From NCBI GenBank assembly GCA_030704615.1, contig CM060733.1, forward strand, positions 12,772,001 to 12,836,000: a DNA stretch of 64,000 bases, read 5' to 3'. Of the stretch, positions 23,262 to 32,645 are shown one piece after another (within the stretch, counting starts at the first letter, position 1; every line of letters starts with the position of its first letter). The translations under genes and the position numbers were made by a program. The notes under the pieces were generated by a model. It did no database searches and had not been told where the DNA came from. It was given only the letters and a program-made list of their open reading frames with translations. This DNA is from Takakia lepidozioides (taxonomy: Eukaryota > Streptophyta > Takakiopsida > Takakiales > Takakiaceae).

Positions 23262-26200
23262 ACAGTAAGAACAAATCCACTTGAAGAATGTCAATACCAG
23301 CACAACCAGAAAGGGTTTTCAATGAAATAAGAGAGCGGAGGGAGGTGCCTCACAAAATCTGGAGGCAACTTACAATGCCACCACTCACTCGTAAACCGGG
23401 GGCTCCTCGGCCTCGATCCCAACTTCCTCCCCCTGCTCCTTCTCGGATTTTTCCTCATCCTCCGAGGATGCCTCTTCCTCTTTCGGCAGACGTTCAGCCG
23501 CTGCAAGTTCCGAGTTGTGGAGGGCAGTATCTGGCTCGAAGGCGAACACATGCCTGTCGGACAACGTCCCTGCCCACATTGAAGCACCTGAGGAACAAAG
23601 CGGGCGGTTAATAGCTTGCGGCATGCAATTGCAATGGGGCCAGGGGACAAACTGAGCACGTGAAGGCTTACCCGTGCCGCATGTGAGGTCCAGAATCCGC
23701 CCTTGGACATCCGAGCACGTCTCCATGAGGGTTTGGATGAAAGCAGGGCTTCGGGTCCGGCTGTACCGCCACGGTTTGCCTGTCTTTGTGTCCTTCGGCA
23801 TACTAGAGTGGGGCACATAGTTGTAGAGGACATCGTAGGTTACAGGGTCCACAGCGGCATCAACAAGACGACCGTCGTTGCGGAATTTGAACGTAGACCC
23901 TCTCTTCACAAAGCAATATGCCTCAAACACCAATGTCTGCACATCCAACAAAGAAGGGATCAATTCCAGGGTCTACTTAACATACACCACAATATGAAGT
24001 GAATGCAATAGATTGATAACTTACACTTTGGCCCTCTGTTCGCAACCCCTGCGTACTGATGCATAACCATTTTCTGAGGAGGACCGGGGTGACACTTTTC
24101 GGTGTCCACCTTGCCACCGCATTCTCTGTGGTCTTCCCTCTCGTGGCAAGGACAACCACACATCCACCGTCATCCAGAAGCATCCCCGCCAGCCCAAACC
24201 CGGCTTTCCAGTAGTCCTCAGTAAACCTGTTCCAGGTGGGCACACCATCCAGGCCCTCCAGCAGCTCCCCATCTGGAATGTCGAGGAGAATCATGTCGCA
24301 AGCTCTCTCCACCTCAACCCCCCCCGAGTGCTCTTGCAATTCGTGCTCACAGCCGTGAAGAATTCCATCATGGCTTCAAAACCAGGGGTGTCTTTAGGCT
24401 CTGTACCGGCAGCCCTCTTCTTGGCTTTTCCCTTCTGCTCCGCCAGAGACTTGTTGTGTGCCACCTTCTTCGCCCTGGCAGCGAGAGCGTCAAGGAAGCT
24501 CTCATTGACGCATTGGATGATGGTTGGAGGTTCTAGCTTTGGCCTGTGCGTAAACGTCACCGCCGAATACCGCCGTGTAGGCTCGCCCTCAAATGCCAAC
24601 TTCTTGGCAGAGCCAGTCCCACTCCGAACTGACTTGGGAACCCGGACGACCGGTGACTGGGTAGGAGCAACAGCAGTCGCAGGACCTTGAACAAAATCGG
24701 CGTCGGAGTCACTCTCTTGGGTCCCCTCCTGCGCCTCCTCCGATGCCCCGATGGTTTTCTTCTTTTTGGGTGTTACTGCAGTCACCTGTTTCCTTGTCCT
24801 TTTCCTTTGACCTTTACTCTTCTCATGCAATTTCTCTTGAATTCCTGCCTGAGCAAGCTCTGCCGCTTTCCTGGAGTTCGCAAGCGCTTTTGCCTCTTTT
24901 GCACCCAACGGAGGCAGCGGAGCCCGGTTTCGTCGGAATTCAGCATCCAGCTTCAATTGAAACTCGGATGGGTCGAGCGAGCCGGGCGGAAGGTCCACAT
25001 ACCAAGGGCAATCACGCAAATGTTCCAGATGCCACTCCTTCACAATATCGTCAGTGTACATGGAGTCAGCCCCAGGGTTCCTCCATGCCAGGAAGAATGG
25101 TGGCTCGAAAGACAGATGACCTTTCTCCAAAAGCGAGAACTTACAGTACCTGCATTCATGAAAAACCCAATGAGGTCCGAAAATGGCTAACTCCCTGAAC
25201 GGCAATAGGGCCTACAACTGGAATATGGCGCCGAATTTCCACTTCAGGGCCACCCAGTGTAGGGACTTAGCCCGAAAATGGCTAAGTCCCTGGACGGCAA
25301 TACGGCCTGGAACTGGAAAACGGCGCCGAATTTCCACTTCCGGGCCAGCCACCCTAGGGACTTACACAAAAAATGGCTAAGTCCCTGGACGGCAATAGGG
25401 CCTAGAACTGGAATACGGCGCCGAATTTCCAGTTCCGGGCCAGCCACCCTAGGGACTTAGACCGAAAATGGCTAAGTCCCTGGACGGCAATAGGGCCTGG
25501 AACTGGAATATGGCGCCGAATTTCCACTTCAGGGCCAGCCAGTCTAGGGACTTGGCCCGAAAATGGCTAAGTCCCTGGACGGCAATAGGGCCTAGAACTG
25601 GAATACGGCGCCGAATTTCCAGTTCCGGGCCAGCCACCCTAGGGACTTAGACCTAAAATGGCTAAGTCCCTGGACGGCAATAGGGCCTGGAACTGGAATA
25701 TGGCGCCGAATTTCCACTTCAGGGCCAGCCAGTCTAGGGACTTAGCCGGAAAATGGCTAAGTCCCTGGACGGCAATAGGGCCTAGAACTGGAATACGGCG
25801 CCGAATTTCCAGTTCCGGGCCAGCCACCCTAGGGACTTAGACCGAAAATGGCTAAGTCCCTGGACGGCAATAGGGCCTGGAACTGGAATATGGCGCCGAA
25901 TTTCCACTTCATGGCCAGCCAGTCTAGGGACTTAGCCCGAAAATGGCTAAGTCCCTGGACGGCAATAGGGCCTAGAACTGGAAAACGGCGCCGAATTTCC
26001 AGTTCCGGGCCAGCCACACTAGGGACTTAGCCGAAAATGGCTAAGTCCCTGAACGGCAATAGGGCCTGGAACTGGAAAATGGCGCCGAATTTCCAGTTCC
26101 GGGCCAGCCAGTCTAGGGACTTTGCCATTTTCGGAGCCCTGACTGGAAATTCGGCGCCATTTTCCCTAACACCACTTAGGCCTCTAACATCCTGAAATGC

Positions 26201-29200
26201 CAGGACTTGAAAGAAAGGCAGCGCGTATGTACCTGTACAGAAGGCGCATTGCTGCTTTGTCCGCGTTCGGCTGGTCGGTGAACTCGTGGCTCCGGCGAGC
26301 ATCTGCTATCTCCCGAAAGAATAGGTTGGTTTTGTAGAGCAGAAAGTACCTCGTCACATAGTCACGCAGGCTCTCTGCTGCAGGAGATATCTCCATCTTG
26401 AACTGATGTGCTTGTGTGTCCAGCTGCTCTTGCGCATTCGTCGTCACCTGTGGAGATTGTCCATCAGATCGCTTTCCTCAAAAAATACAATGAATCAACC
26501 CCCTACTAGAGTACAAGCCCCAAACGAAGCGTGGGGAAGTACCTGAAACCACCATGTCATGCGGTTCATCCACATGTCGAATGTGGGGTCAGAGAGTTTG
26601 TCCGGTTTGGGGAAGCTCCACATGTCCCTGGTACTTTGGGAACCATTCCAGATTTGGAGCCACCGGGTCTGTCCAACCACCCAGCATATTCGTAAGCGCC
26701 AAACACCACAAAAAGGAGTTGTTGCCACCACAATTTGGTTAAGAATGTATCACCTTTTCTGTTGCATCCACACAGGATGTGGCTAGACGATGGAGCTTCT
26801 CCAATGTCATCGTGGGCTTCAGAGCGCGAGAGTAGTGCTTTCCCACCTCCACCAGAAAGTCGGCACCAAGGGCGGGATCAGCTATGGCCACGTACTTTAC
26901 CATCCGCGACTTGTACTTTATGCGGGCCCTCACCTCCGCAGCTTTGACATACGATTCGAGTTCCGGGAGGGTTGGATTCTTCTCCTCTGACTCCATGTAG
27001 AACCTCCGCGCATGTGCCAAATCCTGCTGTATTTTCGTCTGTCGAAAAGCAGCACATAAGATTAGAGATCCTGCTCAACACAATTTCTTCTATTGGGGGA
27101 GGAGAGACAAATTAGCTCAACAAAACTGCAGGAGCTTTACCCGAAATATGTAGTCCACCATGGCGTCGACGCTCAGCCTATACCAGGTTCTGTCTGCCTT
27201 TGCCTCCGACTTGCGCAGGAGGTCGGCACTGAGGGAATTGGCAAACTCTTCCACCCCCTGCCTCCCGACATCCTTCACTCGGAAGAGCATATGGGACAAG
27301 TTGGTGGCAATGAAGGCATTCTCAGTCACCCTGCAGTGCCACATTTCCATCAAACAATACTGAAATGGGAATTTTCATCATATATGAGGATTCGCAATGA
27401 AATGACTTCCAAATTCAAAGTCCAAAAGCGAGAGGGGTTGTAGCTTACGAGTTGATGTCGGCCATTGCAGCTTTGAGAAGACTGCGATCTTTGGGCCCCG
27501 CAACCTTCAGCACAACACAATCGACGGCGAAATGCCAATCGAGATCGTTGGGGTGGGCTTGGGCAATGTGCTCCATCCATGCCAGGAGGCGATGATTGCC
27601 GTCCCACACGTAGAACATCTTACCGGACATGTGCTGGAAAAGAGGATCACTAGCAATCGATCTCTCGAACTCCTCATTTCGCGTTTGCCAATGGGGACCC
27701 CATTTGTCCACCTCATCGGAAGTGTGGGCACGGGAAGCTCCGTGGTCGTTCTCAATGGAAACGTAAAAGGCGGCAGACCCCATTCGATATCCATCCCGGA
27801 AAGAGAATTTCAGCTTGTCGATATCGCCTGGGAGGGCAGGTCTCACCACCTGCAATGACACCAAGCGGCAAAGGGGAATTCGAAGCTTGGCCGGGTACAC
27901 CATGCCCCCCAGCACCCTGCCAATGTTGCTGTGGGTTGCCTCCAACATCTTGGCAGCGGCCAACTTCATATCCGCCTCAGACATGACGTCTGCTGCAGAG
28001 GGGTTTTCCGGCAGCCCACCAAGACCGCCAAATCCAGCCTGTATGCTCCGGGTTTGGGGCCTGGGGATGTCCGGGAGAATGTCATCCTGGTCAGAAACAT
28101 CCATGTCGTCCTCCTCAACAGGGTCAGCCACCTGCGAAACCACCTCCAGCACTCTCGTCGTCTCTACTGCCCTCTCCCTGGCTTCACCTCGAACTTGCAC
28201 AATCGGTGCTCTTTCAGGTGTTCTTTCCTCTCCTCCACTCTCCACCGTATGGGTAATTGCGGGGGCTGCACTTGCCCGCGATGGTCTAACCGGTGTGCTA
28301 CTGCCTCTCTGTGGTGTCTTGTAGGGATCCACCGTCTCTGTGTGTCCCTCGCTTACATTGGCATCTGTCATTTGGGCACCCCGGGCCTCTTCAGCTGCCT
28401 TTTGTCTTTCCTCCTTGCTAGCATTCTGTCTCGTCTGTTCTTTTGCCCTCTCTTTTGCCCTCTCACGGGCTTTCTGTTTCTTACTAGGGCTAGCAACAGG
28501 GGAGCCCTCCAGGACGACCACCTTTGATTGAGGCGAACTGACACCCTCGCGCGCACTGCTCACTCCCCCCTCCGCAGCCCGTGACTGCTCTCTCGCCGGG
28601 GATTGCATGTGCTTAGCTTTCTTCTTTTTCTTTGCGTGGGCGGGCCCTACTGCATGTGCATGAACAACCTCCATTGCCGGATCTGCTGTCCTCATGTCCT
28701 CACGCCCTTCACCTGCCATGCCGCCTGCACCAACCTCCCCAATGCCTACTCTATCGTAATCTCGTTGCAAGTCCTCCCGTCCACCAACAAAAGATTTAAG
28801 TTTGCCCTCTCGCCCCAAGTTGGGCGATTCAAACATGCGATGAGTTGGAGCTGTCGATGATACCACCAGCGTGCCGGGCTCGTCGTCACTCTGTGATTGA
28901 CAAAAATCGTGAACACCAACAGTGGTGCAAAAAGCAGCAGCGCAACCACCATAGCAGCAATCATGTAGCAAAAATGAAAACATAACAAGTTTAGGAAGTA
29001 TGGAGAGCCATGCAACAACAATGAAAACAAATGCAACCATTGCCTAAGAATGACATGCACAAGCAGCCTTCTCCAGAGCTGCCGGATTTGCACACGCATT
29101 GCAAACAATCTAAGGTTCAGTCAACTATCTAAAGTTCACTCATAAAGCAAAGCCAGGATGAAGATGCAGAAACAAAGCGAGGTAACGAAGCGAAAGCAAA

Positions 29201-29453
29201 AAAGAAATCGAACAAACCGAAAGCAGAAGTGGCTTGCCTGAGAGTACTCGGCTTCAGTTGGCGCAGGTTGTGAGCAAGACACTGGAATCTCCTGCTGGAG
29301 CTTCAGTTTGGCCATGCGAGAGATTGGCCGTCGTCCGTAGTACAGAGCTTTCAACTTCCGCCGCGGTCTGGATCTGAGGTCTCTCTCAGGAGAGCCACGC
29401 CCTTCAGGCGGCATAAGTCCCAGCCAAAAAGATCTCCTTTTTTGGGGTACCAT
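22800..29453 (-). CDS. Element A ParB-like/DNA methyltransferase-like gene (multi-exon)
   Basis: A spliced minus-strand gene inferred from open frames bounded by GT/AG signals. Likely exons: 29453-29240 (basic start, R-R-K-L-K-A-L-Y-Y); 28893-27450 (long basic disordered region, then a ParB/sulfiredoxin-like fold); 27360-27145; 27042-26760; about 26690-26543; 26448-26233; 25150-24340; 24339-24030 (methyltransferase catalytic part); 23963-23672 (recognition region and motif I); 23591-23385; and a possible tail 23261-22800. The total is near 1,400 residues. The product should be nuclear and DNA-binding. Neighbour: divergent transposase. Element B has a homologous gene lacking the ParB-like exons. 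One probable frameshift lies in an 8-base C run at 24318-24325. Exon ends are approximate, and splicing is inferred, not shown. Confidence 0.65.
23385..24339 (-). CDS. Amino-methyltransferase domain of element A (permuted, beta-class order)
   Basis: Read N to C on the minus strand: C-D-M-I-L-L-D-I-P-D-G (24268-24300), in the position of the catalytic D-P-P-Y motif IV, then a hydrophobic strand (G-G-C-V-V-V-L-A); an intron; a ~95-residue segment (F-K-F-R-N-D-G-R-L-V-D … R-S-P-A-F-I-Q-T-L) like a recognition/motif X region; then R-I-L-D-L-T-C-G-T-G (23671-23699), the AdoMet-binding motif I; an intron; then R-H-V-F-A-F-E-P-D, motif II with its acidic ribose-binding residue. Order IV-TRD-I-II is that of bacterial beta-class N4-cytosine/N6-adenine methylases. 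The catalytic motif is non-canonical (D-I-P-D, no aromatic residue), so activity is doubtful. MT-A70 family enzymes are the alternative but lack this motif I-II pattern. Confidence 0.65.
24340..25150 (-). CDS. Middle exon of element A methyltransferase gene
   Basis: Opens after GAATGCAG and encodes about 270 residues. The first 70 (Y-C-K-F-S-L-L-E-K-G-H … F-F-L-A-W-R-N-P-G-A-D-S-M-Y-T … E-H-L-R) align with B 38222-38010 (M-R-F-V-L-V-P-S-D-R-L … F-L-M-A-W-K-F-G-A … S-M-Y-T … V-E-H-R). A basic disordered linker (K-K-K-K, K-S-K-G-Q-R-K-R-T-R-K) follows, then R-R-Y-S-A-V-T-F, matching H-P-Y-S-A-V-S-F in B. No known domain. Conservation of both blocks between two quite diverged elements argues for a real function in the protein. 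Confidence 0.6.
25190..26160. repeat. 95-bp (190-bp higher-order) palindromic tandem array in a methyltransferase-gene intron
   Basis: About ten units of 95 bp, alternating in pairs to give a 190-bp higher-order period (near-identical blocks start at 25278, 25468, 25658 and 25848). Each unit has a GGCGCC core within CGGCGCCGAATTTCC and the pair CTAGGGACTTAG … CTAAGTCCCT, another inverted repeat. The array lies in the intron between the exons ending at 26233 and starting at 25150; the matching intron in B is under 200 bp, so the array expanded within A. The same CTAAGTCCC word and GGCGCC core recur at 36.4-36.6 kb. Confidence 0.85.
26233..27361 (-). CDS. Small helical exons between ParB-like and methyltransferase parts (element A)
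   Basis: Four minus-strand open blocks bounded by AG/GT signals: about 27361-27145 (C-L-M-E-M-W-H-C-R-V-T-E-N-A-F), 27042-26760 (H-A-R-R-F-Y-M-E-S-E-E), 26690-26543 (W-L-Q-I-W-N-G-S … W-M-N-R-M-T-W-W-F-Q) and 26448-26233 (Q-E-Q-L-D-T-Q-A-H-Q-F-K-M … A-M-R-L-L-Y-R-Y). The last aligns weakly with B 38580-38400 (V-V-R-R-I-L-F-R-Y). Predicted mostly helical. No known domain; they may form the body linking DNA-binding and methyltransferase parts. Confidence 0.5.
27450..28893 (-). CDS. ParB/sulfiredoxin-like exon of element A
   Basis: Starts after TCAATCACAG and ends at the donor AACTC|GTAAGC. The N-terminal ~300 residues are disordered and strongly basic (A-R-E-R-A-K-E-R-A-K-E-Q). Then a folded region runs from about 28010 to 27460 and contains F-Y-V-W-D-G-N-H-R-L-L-A-W-M (27572-27615). 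D-G-x-H-R-x-x-A is the hallmark of the ParB N-terminal/sulfiredoxin fold (nucleotide-binding in ParB and Srx). In bacteria and phages ParB-like domains are often fused to, or adjacent to, beta-class DNA methylases, which matches the gene's C-terminal half. The upstream region (P-A-K-L-R-I-P-L-C-R-L-V-S-L-Q-V-V) fits the strand that precedes this motif. Not seen in element B. Confidence 0.6.
29240..29453 (-). CDS. First exon of element A methyltransferase gene
   Basis: An ATG at 29453 opens a basic segment with R-P-R-R-K-L-K-A-L-Y-Y-G-R-R. Element B has R-R-R-R-R-R-I-S-A-L-Y-Y-T-T at the same place in its divergent gene (40310-40140), supporting this as a genuine conserved exon. A GC donor (CAG|GCAAGC) near 29245 is likely. 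The upstream side faces the palindromic promoter region. Confidence 0.5.
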
Positions 29454-29639
29454 GTTAAGCCAAGTATAGCATGAGATTTAGGGTACGTGTCCAGGAAGCC
29501 ATGCGTCGCCAGCCCGAATAATAAGCGACGGCCGTCGACATTTATTGCCCAACTGCGCAATTAAATGTCGGATGAAGCCCTCCATGTCGGAAGAAAATAG
29601 ACGAAAACAGTCCCGGAATTTCCCTCACGCAGGTAATTC

Positions 29640-30390
29640 GGAAGCGCGCGGATGGAAATCCGGCGCCGAATTTCCATCCGCGCAGGTAGGGCGGTTCGCC
29701 AAATTTCCTTCAAGCAGGTAATTCGGATGCGCGCGGATGGAAATCCGGCGCCGAATTTCCATCCGCGCAGGTAATTCGGATGCGCCCGGATGGAAATCCG
29801 GCGCCGAATTTCCATCCGCGCAGGTAGGGCGGTGCGCCAAATTTCCTTCAAGCAGGTAATTCGGATGCGCGCGGATGGAAATCCGGCGCCGAATTTCCAT
29901 CCGCGTAGGATGGCGGTGCGCCAAATTTCCTTCAAGCAGGTAATTCGGATGCGCGCGGATGGAAATCCGGCGCCGAATTTCCATCCGCGCAGGTAATTCG
30001 GATGCGCCCGGATGGAAATCCGGCGCCGAATTTCCATCCGCGCAGGTAGGGCGGTGCGCCAAATTTCCTTCAAGCAGGTAATTCGGATGCGCGCGGATGG
30101 AAATCCGGCGCCGAATTTCCATCCGCGTAGGATGGCGGTGCGCCAAATTTCCTTCAAGCAGGTAATTCGGATGCGCGCGGATGGAAATCCGGCGCCGAAT
30201 TTCCATCCGCGCAGGTAATTCGGATGCGCCCGGATGGAAATCCGGCGCCGAATTTCCATCCGCGCAGGTAGGGCGGTGCGCCAAATTTCCTTCAAGCAGG
30301 TAATTCGGATGCGCGCGGATGGAAATCCGGCGCCGAATTTCCATCCGCGCAGGTAGGGCGGTTCGCCAAATTTCCTTCAAGCAGGTAATT
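29640..30390. repeat. GGCGCC palindrome array, left arm of the divergent promoter region
   Basis: Tandem blocks of GGATGGAAATCCGGCGCCG… and CAAATTTCCTTCAAGCAGG, with a 222-bp higher-order period (blocks at 29790 and 30012 are identical over their length). Every block centres on a GGCGCC inside a longer inverted repeat. It lies directly upstream of the methyltransferase-like gene. Long open frames across it (M-E-I-R-R-R-I-S repeats) are by-products of the repeat and not genes. Confidence 0.9.
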
Positions 30391-30840
30391 CGGCGCCGAA
30401 TTTCCATCCTGCAGGTAAGTCGGATCGGTGCCATATGGATATTCGGCGCCGAATTTCGATTCGCCATTTATTTCTGAGCGAGGAATTACCTCCGTGCAGG
30501 TAATTCCCATATAAGAATTACCTTCGTGCAGGTAATTCACATACAAGAATTACCTTCATGCAGGTAATTTCCAGATGAGAATTACCTTTGTGCAGGTAAT
30601 TCTGGACGAGGAATAAACATCGATTGGAATTACCTGCAGGAAGGTAATTGTCATCTGGAAATTACCTGCACAAAGGTAATTCTTGTATGCGAATTACCTG
30701 CACGAAGGTAATTCTTATATGGGAATTACCTGCACGGAGGTAATTCCTCGCTCAGAAATAAATGGCGAGTGGAAATCCGGCGCCGAATATCCATACGGCA
30801 CTGATCCGACTTACCTGCTGGATGGAAATTCGGCGCCGAA
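30390..30840. repeat. Large central palindrome (~220-bp arms) of element A
   Basis: Left arm about 30390-30608, right arm about 30620-30840, centre near 30614. Both arms contain, in mirror order, GGTGCCATATGGATATTCGG-like sequence, TCGCCATTTATTTCTGAGCG, and four AATTACCTNNNTGCAGGTAATT units, which are palindromes themselves. Arm identity is high with a few substitutions (for example CACATACAAG versus CGCATACAAG). It sits between the oppositely oriented arrays and about midway between the two divergent genes. Confidence 0.85.
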
Positions 30841-31700
30841 TTTCCATTCATCCACGATTCGAATTACCTGCAGGATGGAAATTCGGCGCCGAATATCCAT
30901 ATGGCACCGATCCGACTTACCTGCTGGGTGGAAATTCGGCGCCGAATTTCCATTCATCCACGATTCGAATTACCTGCAGGATGGAAATTCGGCGCCGAAT
31001 ATCCATATGGCACCGATCCGACTTACCTGCTGGATGGAAATTCGGCGCCGAATTTCCATTCATCCATGATTCGAATTACCTGCAGGATGGAAATTCGGCG
31101 CCGAATATCCATATGGCACCGATCCGACTTACCTGCTGGATGGAAATTCGGCGCCGAATTTCCATTCATCCATGATTCGAATTACCTGCAGGATGGAAAT
31201 TCGGCGCCGAATATCCATATGGCACCGATCCGACTTACCTGCTGGATGGAAATTCGGCGCCGAATTTCCATTCATCCATGATTCGAATTACCTGCAGGAT
31301 GGAAATTCGGCGCCGAATATCCATATGGCACCGATCCGACTTACCTGCTGGATGGAAATTCGGCGCCGAATATCCATATGGCACCGATCCGACTTACCTG
31401 CTGGATGGAAATTCGGCGCCGAATTTCCATTCATCCACGATTCGAATTACCTGCAGGATGGAAATTCGGCGCCGAATATCCATATGGCACCGATCCGACT
31501 TACCTGCTGGATGGAAATTCGGCGCCGAATTTCCATCATCCACGATTCGAATTACCTGCAGGATGGAAATTCGGCGCCGAATATCCATATGGCACCGATC
31601 CGACTTACCTGCTGGATGGAAATTCGGCGCCGAATCTCCATCCATCCGAGATTCCACTTACCTGCTGGATGGAAATTCGGCGCCGAATCTCCATCCGGGG
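30770..31700. repeat. 106-bp GGCGCC palindrome array, right arm
   Basis: About eight units with a 106-bp period, each with two GGCGCC palindromes: one in AAATTCGGCGCCGAATAT…CCATATGGCACCGATCC and one in AAATTCGGCGCCGAATTT, separated by ACTTACCTGCTGGATGG and GAATTACCTGCAGGATGG. Copies are nearly identical; some half-units are lost (31340-31380, 31530). Long plus-strand frames here are repeat artefacts. Confidence 0.9.
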
Positions 31701-32395
31701 GATGGTCTCTGTCGGAGAGGTGCCGCCTCTCCGCCGCTCTGTTGGATATTCGGTGCCGAATTTCCGTCCCGGGGGTTGAAATATGACTGCCAGGTTCCGA
31801 CCTCTCCCCCCTCCCCGACTTCATTGGAACGGCCCCGAATTGAAATTCGGCGCCGTTTTCTCATCTGTGGAGGTTTTTATGTCGGCCAGTTTTCGCTCTG
31901 ACACGCCGACAACACTTCCTTTGGGGGGGCCGGATGGAAATTCGGCGCCGAATGGCCGTCCAGGGGATGTTCTCTGTCGCACACTGGCCGGCCTCTGTGC
32001 CCCAGGCGACTTCATCCGGGCGTCCCCTGTTCGATATTCGTTGCCGAATTTCCGTCCGGGGGTTGAAATGTGACAGCCAACTGCAGGCCACTCCCCCCTC
32101 CCCGACTGCATCCGAATCGCCCCGGATGGAAATTCGGCGCCGTTTTTCCATCTGGGGATGTTTTTATGCCGTCCAGTTTTCGGCCTGACCCCCCGACACG
32201 ACTCCCTTTGGGGGGACCGGATGGAAATTCGGCGCCGAATCTCCATCCAGAAGATGTTATCTGTCGCACACACTCCGGCCTCTGCGCCCGAGGCGACTTC
32301 ATCCGGGCTTCCTCTGTTGGATGTTGGGTGCCGAATTTCCATTCGGGGGTAGTAATGTGACGGCACGGTGCCGGCTTATCCCCTTCAGCCGTCAT
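31690..32395. repeat. ~288-bp repeat upstream of the element A transposase gene
   Basis: Two and a half diverged copies (for example TTGAAATATGACTGCC at 31778 and TTGAAATGTGACAGCC at 32064; GTTTTTATGTCGGCCAG at 31873 and GTTTTTATGCCGTCCAG at 32160). Each contains GGATGGAAATTCGGCGCCG. This is the segment nearest the transposase start, so it may hold its promoter; no TATA box stands out. Confidence 0.75.
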
Positions 32396-32645
32396 CATCC
32401 GGACGGCCCCCCACTTTCTGACTGCATACCGTTGGCAGTTATTGCGCAAAGACGAGGGGCCGCATTCCGGAGACAAGGTTCATTAACACTCTGACTGTGG
32501 ATTTTTGAGATAGTTGGCTCCCTGGATTTGGATCAGGCTTCGTCGCTCGGACAAATCGGCATCGCATTCATTCCCATCGCTGCACCCCCTTCTACCAGGG
32601 AGCTTCCCCGCACGCCATCCTGGCAGTCTTGTGTGCACATCTCCC

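Noticed and set aside
25183-26030. Series of ~60-codon frames on both strands
   Set aside because: By-products of the 95-bp tandem array in an intron.
25190-31700. CRISPR-like appearance of regularly spaced palindromes
   Set aside because: Units are tandem without unique spacers, and the context is a eukaryotic transposon.
29561-31901. Long overlapping open frames on both strands (M-E-I-R-R-R-I-S repeats, up to 280 codons)
   Set aside because: They are translations of tandem palindromic repeats, open in several frames on both strands; period and palindromes explain them fully.
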